A stretch of 64,000 bases of DNA from Gordius sp. MW1 (taxonomy: Eukaryota; Nematomorpha; Gordioida; Gordea; Gordiidae). Position numbers and translations under genes: made by a program. Shown piece after piece: positions 33,001 through 45,300 of this stretch. The stretch covers positions 19,083,245 through 19,147,244 of the forward strand of contig OZ038528.1 in NCBI GenBank assembly GCA_964036665.1, given 5' to 3'. Every line of letters starts with the position of its first letter. The stretch's first letter is position 1. The notes beneath the pieces are model-generated. The model saw nothing but the letters and a program-made list of their open reading frames with translations, was not told the origin of the DNA and ran no database searches.

Positions 33001-34443
33001 CTAGCTGGTGGTCAGTCCTTTCAGCATTCGTTTCCATATGTTCCTATGTTTACATAGATCTTTCCTTATCTTGTGGACTTTCATATCATGCTGTATTTTA
33101 TGAATCCAGGTAAGCTTGGGTCTTCCTCTCCGTCGTTTTCCTGCGAAATTTATCATCTCTATTTTCTTTCCTACGTAGCTATCGTCCCTTCTTTCGACAT
33201 GGCCATACCATCGTAGTCTATTTGTTAGGAGCTTTGTCGCAATTGATGTAGTACCCAAAATTCTTCTTATTTCTTAATTTCGCCTATGGTCCTTTTTGCT
33301 TACTCCTAGCACCCATCTTAGCATTCTCATCTCCATGGCCGCAAGACGTTGCTCTTCTCTTTTACGTATAGCCCATGATTCCGAGCTATACAGGACTGTT
33401 GGCTGTATGATGGATTTATACAGCGCGCCTTTTAGTCTTCTCGGGATGTTTTTGTCACACAGAACACCTGTCAAGTCCCTCCACTTGAGCCATCCGGAAT
33501 TTATCCTTGCTTGGATTTCTTTATCCATTCCACCATCCGACTGAAGTGTTGATCCTAAATATTTGAAGAAATCCACGCTTGTAAGTTGCCAATCGCCTAA
33601 AGTAAGGGATGCACTTTTCTGGTTTTCATCCGATTTGAACTTTGTCTTCATGTATTCTGTTTTCTTTCGATTTACCCTGAGACCACTTTCTTCTATTGCA
33701 TTTACCCATCTATTTACAGTATTAGCCAATTCTTGTTCACTTTTGGCACAGAGGATTATATCGTCTGCAAAGATCATTGCCCAGGGAGCTTCCTCGCCCA
33801 AATCCTTGGTAATATTATCCATTATCATTATGAATAGGAAGGGACTAAGAGCTGAACCTTGATGGACTCCGGTGTTAATGGCAAAGCCCTTTGTAGTCCC
33901 TACCGTTGTTCTAACGTACGTTCTATTTCCATTGTACATATCTTTTATTGCTTTGACGTATACTTCTGGCACATTGTTTTCTTCAAGACATTTCCAAACT
34001 AAATTACGAGGAACTTTGTCGAACGCTTTTTCTAGATCGATGAAACACATGTGCAAATCCTCTTCCCTTTCTTTAAACCGCTCCATTAATCTTCTAACAC
34101 TGTTTAGGGCGTCTGCTGTAGACCTCTCCGGCATAAAGCCGAATTGATTATCTCGAATTTGAAGCAAACTCCGAAGTCGTTTTTCGATCACTTTTTCCCA
34201 CACCTTGAAATTGTGACTCATAAGCTTTATCCCTCTGTAATTGTTGCAATCTTGAATGTCCCCTTTCATCTTGTATATCGGGATCATGTAGCTATCCCTC
34301 CACTCGTTAGGCATTACCCCCGTTTTCAAGATATTGTTGAAAAGGTTGGCGAGGAATTGTGCACCAGTATTGCCTAACGCTTTGAAGCCCTCTATCGGTA
34401 TATTGTCGGGTCCAAGAGCTTTTCCTGACTTTAGTTTACCCAT
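33001..34443 (-). pseudogene. RTE reverse transcriptase and C-terminal domain
   Basis: The frame 34443-33274 has the RT motifs GKALGPDNIPIEGFK, NYRGIKLMSHNFKVWEKVI, FGFMPERSTADAL, LHMCFIDLEKAFDKVPR, GVHQGSALSPFLF and the catalytic FADD in MIFADDIILCA, then YLGSTLQSDGG. A stop at 33274 interrupts it; five codons on, the same frame continues with NRLRWYGHVERR and KRRRGRPKLTW to the natural stop at 33001. RT would copy the element RNA at the nicked target. The copy is not functional. Confidence 0.92.
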
Positions 34444-34506
34444 AGCAACTTACACTTCCGTTTCCGTGATCCAGTCCGCTGTGTTTAATTCTCCTATTGT
34501 ATTTTC

Positions 34507-35987
34507 CTAGTTAGTGCATTCGACTACAGGCCCCTTTTCAATTGATAAATCGCTATAATAGTCGTACCATCTTTGTAGTATATGGCTGTCGTGTGTTAGT
34601 ATTTCTCCCTTTTGACCCTTAATTAGCCGGCATTCTAGGTAATCTTTAGAACTTCGGGCCCTTGACTTTGCGATTTTGTAGATCAATCTTTCTCCTTCCT
34701 TTGAGTTTAGTTTTACATTTATATCGTCGTACACCTTGTTTTTAGCTTTCGCTACGAATTTTTTAGCCGATCTTTTAGCTACTTGGTAAGCTTGCTTATC
34801 ATTACTATCCTTGCTTTTATACCAAACTTTGTACAATCTCTTCTTTTCCTTGATACATTTTTGCACTTCTTCATTCCACCACCAAGTCTCCTTGAGAATT
34901 CTTTTAGTTGGCTTGCTTTCACCTAGTATTTGTCGTCCCGCTTTTCGCATTGTGGCAGCTATACCATTCCATTGATCCTCACATGAAGTATTTTCCTTAA
35001 ATTCAGCATGTTTAATTACTTGTTCCTGAAAATGTTGAATATTATCCTTTAGTTTCCTCCATTGTATAGAAGCGGCTACTCTTTGTACTTTTTTCCCTTT
35101 AAGGCCCTTTAATATAAAGTCCATCACCAACAGCTTGTGTTGGCAGGCCAATATTTCACTCGGTATTACCTTAACATTTTGAACATACTTTAAGTGCGCT
35201 CTGTTGACTAGAAAGAAATCTATCTGAGTGGTACGGCTGCCGCTTTTGTACGTTATAAGATGTTCCTGTCTCTTTTTGAAGAAGGTATTTCCTATTGCTA
35301 GGTCAAAAGCTTGAGCAATTTCTAGAATTTCCGTACCTCCTTCATTTCTTAGGCCGTAACCCCGACCACCGTGATTTCTTTCAAATCCTTCCCTTGATTT
35401 GCCCACGTGTCCATTGAGGTCCGCTCCGATAATTATTAGTCCCTCTTTACCGAATTGGGATAGAACATCTTCAAGCTCCTTCCAAAAACACTCTTTTTCC
35501 GTCTGAGAGCATCCACTTTGAGGGGCGTATGCTGATATAACGTTTATCGTAGTAGATTTATAACAAAGCTGTATCGCCATAATTCTGTCATTGATCTTTT
35601 AACGTCAACGACAGTTTGCTGAAATTCTTCCGATAGGACTATACCAACGCCATTCCGGTGAGTTTCTGTACCGTAAAAATATAATTTGTATCCGTCACCT
35701 ATGTATTTTGCTTTTTGGCCCTTCCATTTGGTCTCTTGTATAGAAGCGATATCGATTTTTCTCCTCCTTAGGACGTCTGCCAATTCTCTGCTCTTGCTAG
35801 TCATTGTACCAATATTCCATGACCCAAACTTTATCCTACGCAAACTAATGTCTTTAACCGCTTCCGTTTGTTGAGAGAGCGGTAGCCTTCGTTTATTTCC
35901 CACACATTCCAGGCGAAGAATGCGCGCGTCGCTTAAGGGGGACGCCCTAGCTTGGTTTTCATGCTGCTTCTTTGTTGTAGTATACAT
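34507..35987 (-). pseudogene. RTE endonuclease (APE type), frameshifted
   Basis: The first frame (35987-35544) has KFGSWNIGTMT, the start of the APE fold, and IDIASIQETKWKG with the catalytic Glu. After a frameshift, the second frame (35580-34507) has INVISAYAPQSG, the GADLNGHVG motif (catalytic D and N) and TQIDFFLVNR with the Asp before the final His region (ILACQHKLLV). These are often annotated as 'craniofacial development protein 2-like'. The enzyme nicks genomic DNA to start target-primed reverse transcription. The frame ends at TAG 34507; the next codons are open toward RT apart from one more stop. Confidence 0.9.
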
Positions 35988-36754
35988 TTTGGTTTAAATG
36001 GAATGAGGGAGTATTTATATCTCGGCCTTCCAAGTCTGACGGAACTATGTTAGATTTTGGCGCTTGACTACCTACGATTCTTTATGATGCAGTCATTATG
36101 GTGAATTAAACTTTTCTTTAGACCACTCGTATTGATAGGCGTAATCTAGCACTTCCATTTCACTAGCACTCCCTCAAAAAGCCCAGAAATTTTAGTCTGA
36201 CCCTTCACCAGGAACCTTGCCAATAGGGTGACCCCACCAGTAACAAACATAAAAATTGTGTTTGGCTACCAAAGGTATAGCTTCTTGGATCACGAGAGTA
36301 CACAAGCTCAACCACCACTACAAGGTTATTATAAATTATAATTGTATATTGTTTGTAATAAAGATTTTAAACATTGTATAGTTGATGCTTTTGTTATATT
36401 TGAATATTTCCTTAAACTAGATTTTCAAATATATAATTAATAAACTAAATTTAATTTAAAATTTTGGATAGGATTCAAAAAAACTGATTTTAATTCAGGA
36501 ATCATTCCCTAAAACGCCTTGGATTAGATTTAAACTTTATCATATTTAAAAAAATGAACTGAACTTTGAACTTGATCTAGTTATTTTTGTAAAATTGAAC
36601 TATTAACTTGAACTAGTTACATTTTTTCCTACTTGAACTTAAACTAGTTACTTTTATAGATAATATGAACTTGAACTAATGATTTTTTTCAAATTGAACT
36701 ATGAACTTGAACTAGTTCGTATCATAGATGAACTTTAAAAGCTCTAGTTGGGAA

Positions 36755-37596
36755 TTAATGAAAAGAGATTGACACTTGAAATATATGCTTCCTATTCCTA
36801 ATACCATTGTTCCCTAACATAAATATTTTTTGAAATACTTTCATAGGGGTTAAGTAAAAACAAATTTGATAACTCTTCCACAAATAAGCCATCAATCAAT
36901 CTCTATATAAATAAACATACAGGAGCGCATATATAATACATAATTATAAAAGCATGGATTTCGTCGTTTAAAATGGTATAAAATGTGGGGGGGGGGAGCG
37001 AGCATAGAAATATGGGATTAACATCACTATTGGCCAACGATGTAATAAATAAGGGATAAAAGTCCATCGATTAAACAACATACCCAGTTTAACCGTTAAC
37101 GATTAATGCCCGCGACCATGTTCGATAAGGGTACGTAAATATATAAATTAAAAAGACGGAAGCAGTGGGAAAGTAATTGATTGTATTATACAAAGGGGGA
37201 AATCCTCTTCAAGTTCGCGGCGCCTCGCGGTATATTGCAAAATGAGAGAGAACTCGAGGAGATCGCTGGGGGGGGGGGGGGGAAGATCGTTTAATTTTTT
37301 CACATTTTTCGTCCCCAATCGTGATTTATAATGGACCGGACAACTAAAATGATCATCTTAGCTCTGATTTAGAATCCGACATATACAGTTCGACCATGTC
37401 TTAAAATGTTCATGTGGCAAATACAATTATCCCAAAAAACATTTTATGGGCAAATTCTCTATAAATAAATTTGACACAGGCAATCGCACATTCAAACCAA
37501 CTGGATAGGGATATAAAATCATGGTCTTAATTGTACGTAGTTTAACTTCGGTGAACTCGATACTGTTAGGAGGTGTAGATTGAAGGAGGAAGGGTT
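36755..37596. other. Intergenic / 3' UTR of LRRFIP
   Basis: AT-rich, with poly-G runs at 36986 and 37268-37282. The part next to 37597 should be the LRRFIP 3' UTR; a TTTAAT (ATTAAA on the minus strand) at about 37290 is a possible polyadenylation signal but is not certain. Confidence 0.4.
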
Positions 37597-39305
37597 TCAC
37601 TGAGAATTTCCCGCGATGACGGCGTTTAGCCGGGAAGTTCGCATTTTTTCTAGCCGCCTTTCTAAATGTCCCACTTTGGTGGTTAGTTCGGCTACGTTTT
37701 GCGTGGCTTCTCGCAACTAAACATACATATTATATATCATTAAATTATTTAATAATTATTGCGGTATGTTTATAATTTAACAAATTAAGATTGCCCCTAG
37801 AGTAAATTGTTTTCTAAAATGCGGCACGCTTACATGGTCATTATCTTGTTTATTTATAAATGTAACTATGTTTATGCAAGGGGTAATATAAAAATGATTT
37901 TAATATTGTAGGTTCATCGACAAATTGATTTGTTGTCAAAAATAGCAATCACGTGTTGATTTATAAATAAATGAACAGAAACACGATTAAACTTCAGCAA
38001 TAAAAAAAAAATTGCGAGGATTGGATACAAATTTCATCGATGATTCGATCCAATGATGTTTATACATATGCAATTTAGCCTTTCAAACAATGAAAAAATG
38101 AGATTTTAATAGCTAACTTAAATATCTAAGTGCCTTTTTGAAATAAGAGATACAACAAAAATCTTCACTGTAAAAGACTTATTGACTAGAGACACAAGAT
38201 GCACATTTTACTTAACTAACGCCAAAAAACGGATTAAAAGAAGGCTACACAACGATTATTCCTGAACCATTCAACGACTACTCCCCTCATTAAAATATTG
38301 ACAATGCCCACTAAGTTCTCCTTAATACGGGTACACGTAAAAAAACTAATTAACAACACCGGGGTTTTCCAAAATAGTCCATTATAATCCAACACGGATC
38401 GCTATCGCCACAATAATCTGGGGAGTTATTATCCTTTAATAAAATGCCTTGCGTATGGGCACAATTTTATTATAGTGGAAGTATCATTACCTCTCGTTTG
38501 AGGCGTCTATTTTCGGCTTTTATTTCGGCCTCGCTGGCTTCTACCGCCTCGAGCCCGCTCTTTTGTCGCAGGCTATTCGCTTCAGCCCGTTCCAACTATC
38601 CACAAAATCAAAAGGTCCACCACAATCAACAAAAAAAAATACGCCATTATAAGGTAAAAGTTAAAACAAGGTTAGCAAGTTATTCTAATACATCTTAGCG
38701 TACGAAACTCCTTAAAATTAGACGTCAAAAACGTATTTTTTTTATGTGGATTCAAATAAATACCATATTTTTCAAAGCTCACGATCAAAAGTATTTATTA
38801 AAATGTTCGCCTACTCACACACAAGGTCATACATGAATGAGGAATGGTCTAATCTAGATACATTATTACCTACATATTAATATAATTTCCCATTAGTTGT
38901 AATTATCTCATTTAATATTGTAAACCAAAACGGAGTTGGTAAGGACATACGTTTATAACTTACAATATAATTTTCCCTTTGTTCCGTTAAAACTCTAATC
39001 CCCCTCCACGGCCTCTTTATAACTTCCAAATAAAGTTAATCTAAATTATGAAGCTATTTAATTATTAATTCTATTCACCTTATTGATTATTACAAATGAC
39101 TACTGATCCTTAAAACTTATTTAATAAATTTTTGGAAAACTAACAGACAAATTCGCTCTTGATAGAACGATTTAAAAATGTGCAAACACTAAGCTAAGAC
39201 GATAAATAATGCATTTTTAAGATACGTTAGCTGCCATGGTTGATAGCTCCTGTTCGTACCGCTGCAGCTTGTACTCGTATTCTAGGAGCTTTCGACGCGT
39301 TTCTT
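37597..39305 (-). CDS. LRRFIP2: LRRFIP C-terminal coiled-coil exons and stop
   Basis: Exons 39305-39226 (ETRRKLLEYEYKLQRYEQEL; human QISEYKFKLSKAEQDI), 38595-38491 (LERAEANSLRQ... and EIKAENRRLKRE; human AEKVEDELKAEKRKLQREL) and 37716-37597 (LREATQNVAELTTKVGHLER... NAVIAGNSQ, stop TGA at 37597). The stop falls at the same place as in vertebrate LRRFIP2 (just after LLAQQ). Acceptors TACAG, GATAG and TTTAG; donors GTATCT and GTAATG. Confidence 0.92.
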
Positions 39306-42300
39306 CTGTACCGTAAAGAAACAGAAAAACCAATATAATTCAGTAAAATATCGTCTAAATAAATTAAAAATGGTCTTTCCAAACAAATTTTGCAGGAATG
39401 CTCGGGAAAATTTAAATCAACTAATGCAATAATTAGTAATGGAGAGGTAGGGGAAAATCGACCAAAACCGGTAAATATGACGTATTTTCAAATAATCTTC
39501 ACAAAAACAGCCACCAAGTTATTAAGAAGCCGAGAGAGAAAAACGATTCCACTTTATCTAATATTAGACGGTCAAAAAAATCAAAAAGGGAGAGTTATAA
39601 AGGCAGAAGCTATTTATGAAAAAAAAAGAAAAAAGATTCAACTTAAAAACATACTAATGTCCACATCTTCCGTTTGCGTTTCCCTGTCGCGGAAGCTACT
39701 GGAATCATGATCAATCCTAGCAGAGTTTTTGCGGTCGTCAGGACGAGCAGCATTCCTGTTCTTCTCCATTTCGGAAGCTTCTAGCGCCCGTTTCAACGAT
39801 TCCGCGTTCCTTTCGTTGCTTACCATTTGCTCTCGCACTTGCCGCTTCAAATCGCACACCGTATCTTCCAACCCCAGTCGAGCGTCTATCAGCTTTCTTA
39901 GGTTGGTATCTGTCATCAAAAGTCACGTGTAAAATGACTTAAAAAAATGATTAATTCACGACTTCCTTTTAAAAGTGAAAACTCCCCGTATGATAGTCAT
40001 GTTTATTGCTCCCCCCCCCCATCCCACAGGATGCATGGGCGTAGCCAGGATTATATTTAGAGGGGGGAGAGCAATGATAATTTTTGAAATTTTAGCCATA
40101 TTAATATTAAATTTTTAAGGATTTTTGGATTTAGAGGGGGGCAGCCGCTCCCTCCCTGCCACCCCCTGGCTCATGGGTGGAAGAAATATTAACTATCAGT
40201 ATAGATATCGAATAATTTTCAAATTTCCAGCGAGTGATAAGCTAAATATAAGCAGCGGCCACGAGACTTTTAAGATGTAAAATTTGTATTCCGACTAGTG
40301 TTGTAAAAACGGCTGGGTTTTGTTTAGTCGGCCTTTGGTTTTAGCCTACGAAACTTAAACAGAGCAGAGATTTTATGCAATCAAGAAAAAGAGACCAAAA
40401 AGTCGTTGTTTATATTAAGCCGACTATTACCAAAGGTCGACCAAACAAAACCCAGCCGTTTTTACGACATTAATTTCAACCTTTAAAGCCAAGTTGAAAT
40501 ATGTGCTCGAGCATCCCTAAATCCCGTTCCTCTCTCATTTTAATACCAACCAAAAATTTCCAGTCCCTGTTTGTCACACTAAGGTGGTCAGCTTCTTTAG
40601 ATATTTGGATAAGGGGTGATGCTCGGCCGTGATGACGATGTGATTTTTAATCTTTTTTGAAATAATTGCCAGAGGCGGGATTGAACCTGCGAGCTCTTGC
40701 TTCAAAGACTAAACCTCTACCCACTACGCCACCACGCCCCAACCACTAAACCAAAGATTATGCTGCAATTATAAAATTATCGTCAAAACGACGTCAAAAT
40801 TAGCTTGAAACGGGCGAGACAAACCTAAGGAGTCTGAAGATTGGTGCAGATCGGCGAATTCCTTCAGCATTTTCAGGGTTGATTTCGTGATTAAAACCTG
40901 AGGTAAATCTCCCATAGCCCCGCCTACTGCTTCTTGGGAAGCGGGGTAGGGTCTGCGGTAGTAAGGGGACGCGACGGGACCACAGCTAGAGGCATGGTCT
41001 GTTTGATCCTTGGATGCGAAGGTTAATTCACCGTCCACGTCTAGGATTACCATGTCCGAATTCTAAGAGCGGGGGCGAGTTAAGCAATCGTTACATTATT
41101 TTAGGCGTTAAAAAGTAAGCATTGGAGACAAAGACTATTTGGGTCAATCTTAATATCGAAACATTATAATATAACATAGTCTTATTTCACGATTAACACC
41201 AGGTTCGCACGTTAAGCCAGGTATTTTAACGATTTCACATCAAAAAGGTAGTTATATTTTTTAAATGTATCAAGTTTCTCAAAAATATTTAGGATTTTTA
41301 TAAGGGATCATCGCTCAAAGCTTTATAATAAAATCTAAGTTAAATCTTATATTATAGTAAATAAAATTTTTGCACAATATAAGTCTGGATTAAGCTTGAG
41401 TGGGTTGGGTTATAACAAATTCAGGGTAGAAGGGGCTTGACACCCAACTTAATTAGGAAATAGCCGAGAAAAAACGTCTTAGAAACTAAAACATCATCCC
41501 TCCTGATGCAAGCTAGCCCTTATTTCCTTCGATCGTATATTTTACACACTGGAAGCTATCGATGAAAAAAATTAGATGTGTATCGAGTCTCTCTGTACCC
41601 CAAACTAAAAGCTAACTCGATTACGCCTAAAATTCAGCTTAAAAATCAGGGGTTTGTCCCGACCCGTGAACCCAAACCGGGTAAAACCCGATGTTTTACA
41701 GAACCCGAACCCATTTTTAAAAATACCCTCAAAACCCGAACCCGATAAATACAAAAAAGGGTTCGGGTTTTTAATTCAAAAATATATTGTGAATTGAATA
41801 TCTCAGTTTTCTCTACCATGACAATGTAACGAGAACCATACGATTGTAATTTCAATATTTTTATGTTTCCGGCATTTTTCATTCATTAATCGATACTAAT
41901 TATCTCAAGAATTATTTGTAAGTATTATATATATAATTGATATAATACAATTTCTTGAACCCGAACCTGTACCCGAACCCAATTCCTTAAACCGAACCCG
42001 CACCCAATTCCTTAAACCGAACACGAACCCGATTTTATTTTGGGCGGGTTCAAACCCCTGTTAAAAATGTCATTAGCCCCCCCCCCACACATCATTATTT
42101 ATATTCAAAAGGGGGAAGGTATACTTGTATGAGTTGATCCCGTTTTTGGATTTGCTCTTTGGCCCGGGCTAATTCTTCGTTCGTCACTTCGTAGTCTTTG
42201 CGCAGCAACAAGAGTTCCTAAGGTCAATGAATCAATAAATTAATAAAAAAAAGATATATTATGTCGAGTTTAATAGGCGGGGGGGGGGGGGGGTGAGGGT

Positions 42301-45300
42301 GAGTTGATATTAAGGCTGAAGGCAGTGCCATACTTTAAAACAACTTAGCTTTTTATAAAATCGGTCTACCCCTCCCTATAGGCCAAGCTGAAGACGGGAC
42401 CATATAAGGAATGAGGGGGGGGGGGCGGTGCTATCGCTTTAAAAACTCTTGAAAGACCCCGTAACCCTTATGGGACAATATGGAAGATCTTAAAAGCGCG
42501 TCTTGCTGCTATAGCTCCTCCGGTAAAAACACAAATTATTATCTTGTAAGCTATGAAAAAGATAATGCGCTTAAATTTATTTTGCCAGTCTCGCAGCTTT
42601 GACGCTGGTATGACTTATAGCCACGCTAGAAATGAATACAATTCTAAAAGGCTGCGGCTCGATAAAAAGTGACATACAGAACAATCGCCTCATTTTCGAA
42701 TTTTAATAGGCAAACACATGTCAGTTTCCAACACATTTCGTTAGATAATAAAAACGTGGATGAGGGGAAACCAAAAATTTCACCATAATCATATAAAATC
42801 ACGACCTCTCTTTTAAGGAAGAGGGGGATGGCAAAAACAGGCACATGACCTAAATGGTCAAACAAAGGGTTAAATATCGGAGATGGAAAATGGTAAGTTA
42901 AAACACACAAAAATAGGTATTGTGGTATGGGAGAACTGACTTTGTGTTGGCGTTTTTTGTCGCGTTCAATTTGTGCATTTTTGAGGTTGAGGTCGTCGAA
43001 ATCGTCCAGCATAGCCTCCAATTGATAGCGAAGGGAGTCGAGTTCGTTACTGAGTTGAGCGTTAGACACCATGGCACCTTTGAACAGCCCTTCCACGTCT
43101 TGCAATCGCTACCACACATAAACACGGTACATAAAAATTACACATGTGGTTTTACACAAAATTTGGTCACGTTTTTTGCAAAAAGAATGTAAAAACTAGC
43201 GTTGAAAAAAGTGGATGGGTTTTGTTTGGACGACCTTCGATTTTAGTCGACTAAACATAAACAGACCAATGGTTTCTTGGTCTGTTTTCCTTAATCGACC
43301 TCTAGGCTTAGTCTAAATTTGAAAAACGACCAAGAGTCGACCGTATGTCTGAGTTAAGCCAAAGGTCGACCAAACAAAATCCAGCCCTTTTCACAACACT
43401 AGTAAAATGGAAATCGCTTAGAAAACGGAAGTGGAATTTAGCATTGGTTTCAAAAAAAACTTGGAAAATCATAATTCCGGTGTTCACCCTACGACGGGCA
43501 TATAGTGAAAAGAAGGAGTTTCAATAATAATAATCGCAATAACTTGATAAACTGATACGTATAAATAATGAATAAATCAATAGATTGCCCGATCCCTCTT
43601 GAGGAGTGTGGGCATATTTTGACAATCATCAAAGCTAAGTCGCCATCCTTAGGTTAAGCTTATTTATTAAAATATAACTATTAAGCGGCGCGATTTGAAC
43701 TTAAAAAGAGAAATTGGATCTATCACGTTTATTAAATTGTATAAATTATTATCATTCCACAAATGTTAGTATAGTAACGATTTCTTACGCTATCATAAAT
43801 CATCAAGCTAAGTATTTCCAAAATTAGAACGTCCAATTTTTGATAAAAAAAAAGGAAAAATAAAAGGCGACTTGGACATCATCTAAATTGCCACAAGTAC
43901 ATTACGAAGTGTCCTGAAGCATGCAAAACCCCCTAATTAATGTGACCACCTCCTCAATTTACTCCAACAACTACTGCTAGCCCTGAGTTAATTCTATAGC
44001 ATCAAAGTTCGTATCAATCGCTGATCAATATATCACATTGCTCAAATAAAAAATAGGCATCCTAATTCTTAAATACAATTTCAAATCCCTGACCGATGGC
44101 TGGCCGCCACTCGAGGAAGATACCCGTGATGCCTTCGAACTCTAATTTATAAATATACTGTGTTTATTTAAATAATGATGTAACTTCTAATAAATCCGTC
44201 TATTTTGACAACGCGTGACGCAACAATAAGCCTTCTTTATAACATCCGATATTAAAGACAAACACAATATTTTAGAAATTATAGAATAGACGATAAGAAA
44301 TGTTTTTAATTATTTTTACAATCTATATTGCACGAGTTAAACCAATGAAGGAAGATACAATGTTTTCTTAAGCGAATTATCTTTTTAAGGTTCCACATAA
44401 AATTTAAAATTCTACAACAGGGTTCAGAAGCTTTTTAATAAATAAATGCAATAAATAAATGCAATAAATAAATAAATAAAACAATTGAGACCCACTTGTA
44501 AAAGGTCGTGGGGCGAGTCATCTTCCGAGTGATGCCCATTTTGAGGCTTAGTTGGCGGAGGAGGAGACTGAGGGGATGGGTGTGTTTCGGAATACTGTTG
44601 TTGCAGGGCGTAATTGTTATTATTGTTGGTATTGCTATTGGGATTGGGGCCAGCCGAATTTCGCCGAACGCCTAACGTTTCTGGCCGCCCATTATTCTGG
44701 CTCATAGCGGGGACACTGGGACGAGGACTGACCCTTACATACTGCTCATCTGGTTCGGGCGGCAATATACCGTTTACCAACGCGACCTATTACAATTTAA
44801 TGTTCTTCTTGTGATGATAGAAAAATTGACTTGGGTTATTAGAGTAATAACTAACAAAAAGTTAGGGATGAAGCACTTGGACCAGTTGACAATAAACAAA
44901 CGGCGATGATCATAAATCATAGCATGATAGAGTGTGATCAAAATGGCCGGGTTTTGTTTGGTCGACCTTTGGCTTAACTAGGAGACTAACAGTTGACTGG
45001 TCTGTTTTTCACATTTCGGCTAAGCCTAGGGGTCGACTATGAAAACGCACACCAAAAAATCTTGCGTCTGTTTATGTTTGATCGACTAGACCTAAAGGTC
45101 GACCACCAAACCAGCTATTTTTACAACACTTTAAGGTATGATGTATGAGAATATCGACTGTGTGGGCTTACAATATATTTTAAAATCTTGATACAGTCAG
45201 CTCGCGATTTATGCCCCTTTTTTTAAATACCAGATTGGCGTTTATAAGATTCAAAGAGAAAAAAGAAAATATATTGTAATGAAAAAAAATAACCCTAAAG

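Larger units (their letters stand above)
32984..36330 (-). mobile_element. RTE-type non-LTR retrotransposon (LINE), inactive
   Basis: One endonuclease-RT polyprotein on the minus strand, with a 3' UTR of about 20 bases and a tail of short tandem repeats (GAA) rather than poly-A, as in the RTE clade. Upstream of the endonuclease, 35990-36330 is GC-richer, unlike the hAT flanks, and is taken as 5' UTR; the exact 5' end is uncertain. The copy is dead through one frameshift near 35560 and in-frame stops near 34507, 34447 and 33274. It lies inside the hAT element. Confidence 0.85.
31841..36746 (+). mobile_element. hAT element with RTE insertion (4906 bp)
   Basis: The left end TAGAGCTGTAAGAACTAG and right end AAAGCTCTA are flanked by the exact 8-bp duplication GTTGGGAA (31833-31840, 36747-36754). 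About 150-200 bp at each end is a dense array of GAACTTGAACTAGTT-type motifs in inverted orientation, the subterminal binding-site pattern of hAT elements. The interior holds the C-terminal part of a hAT transposase (32224-32578, plus strand) and then an RTE LINE on the opposite strand. Without the LINE the element is about 1.2 kb, so most of the transposase gene was already lost. Confidence 0.9.

Noticed and set aside
32475-33113. Long poly-Ser, poly-Leu and poly-Lys reading frames
   Set aside because: They are translations of the TTC/GAA repeat in different frames; the only real coding content is the short hAT transposase remnant before it.
33296-34377. Plus-strand frames across 33.3-34.4 kb
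   Set aside because: They are antisense to the RTE reverse transcriptase, which has clear motifs on the minus strand.
40677-40740. A tRNA gene on the minus strand
   Set aside because: Boxes A and B are good, but the cloverleaf does not close and a non-tRNA body shared with 56955-57120 follows, so a SINE is the better call.
41646-41882. Minus-strand 78-codon frame
   Set aside because: It lies inside a bounded hAT-type MITE and reflects its ACCCGAACCC repeats.
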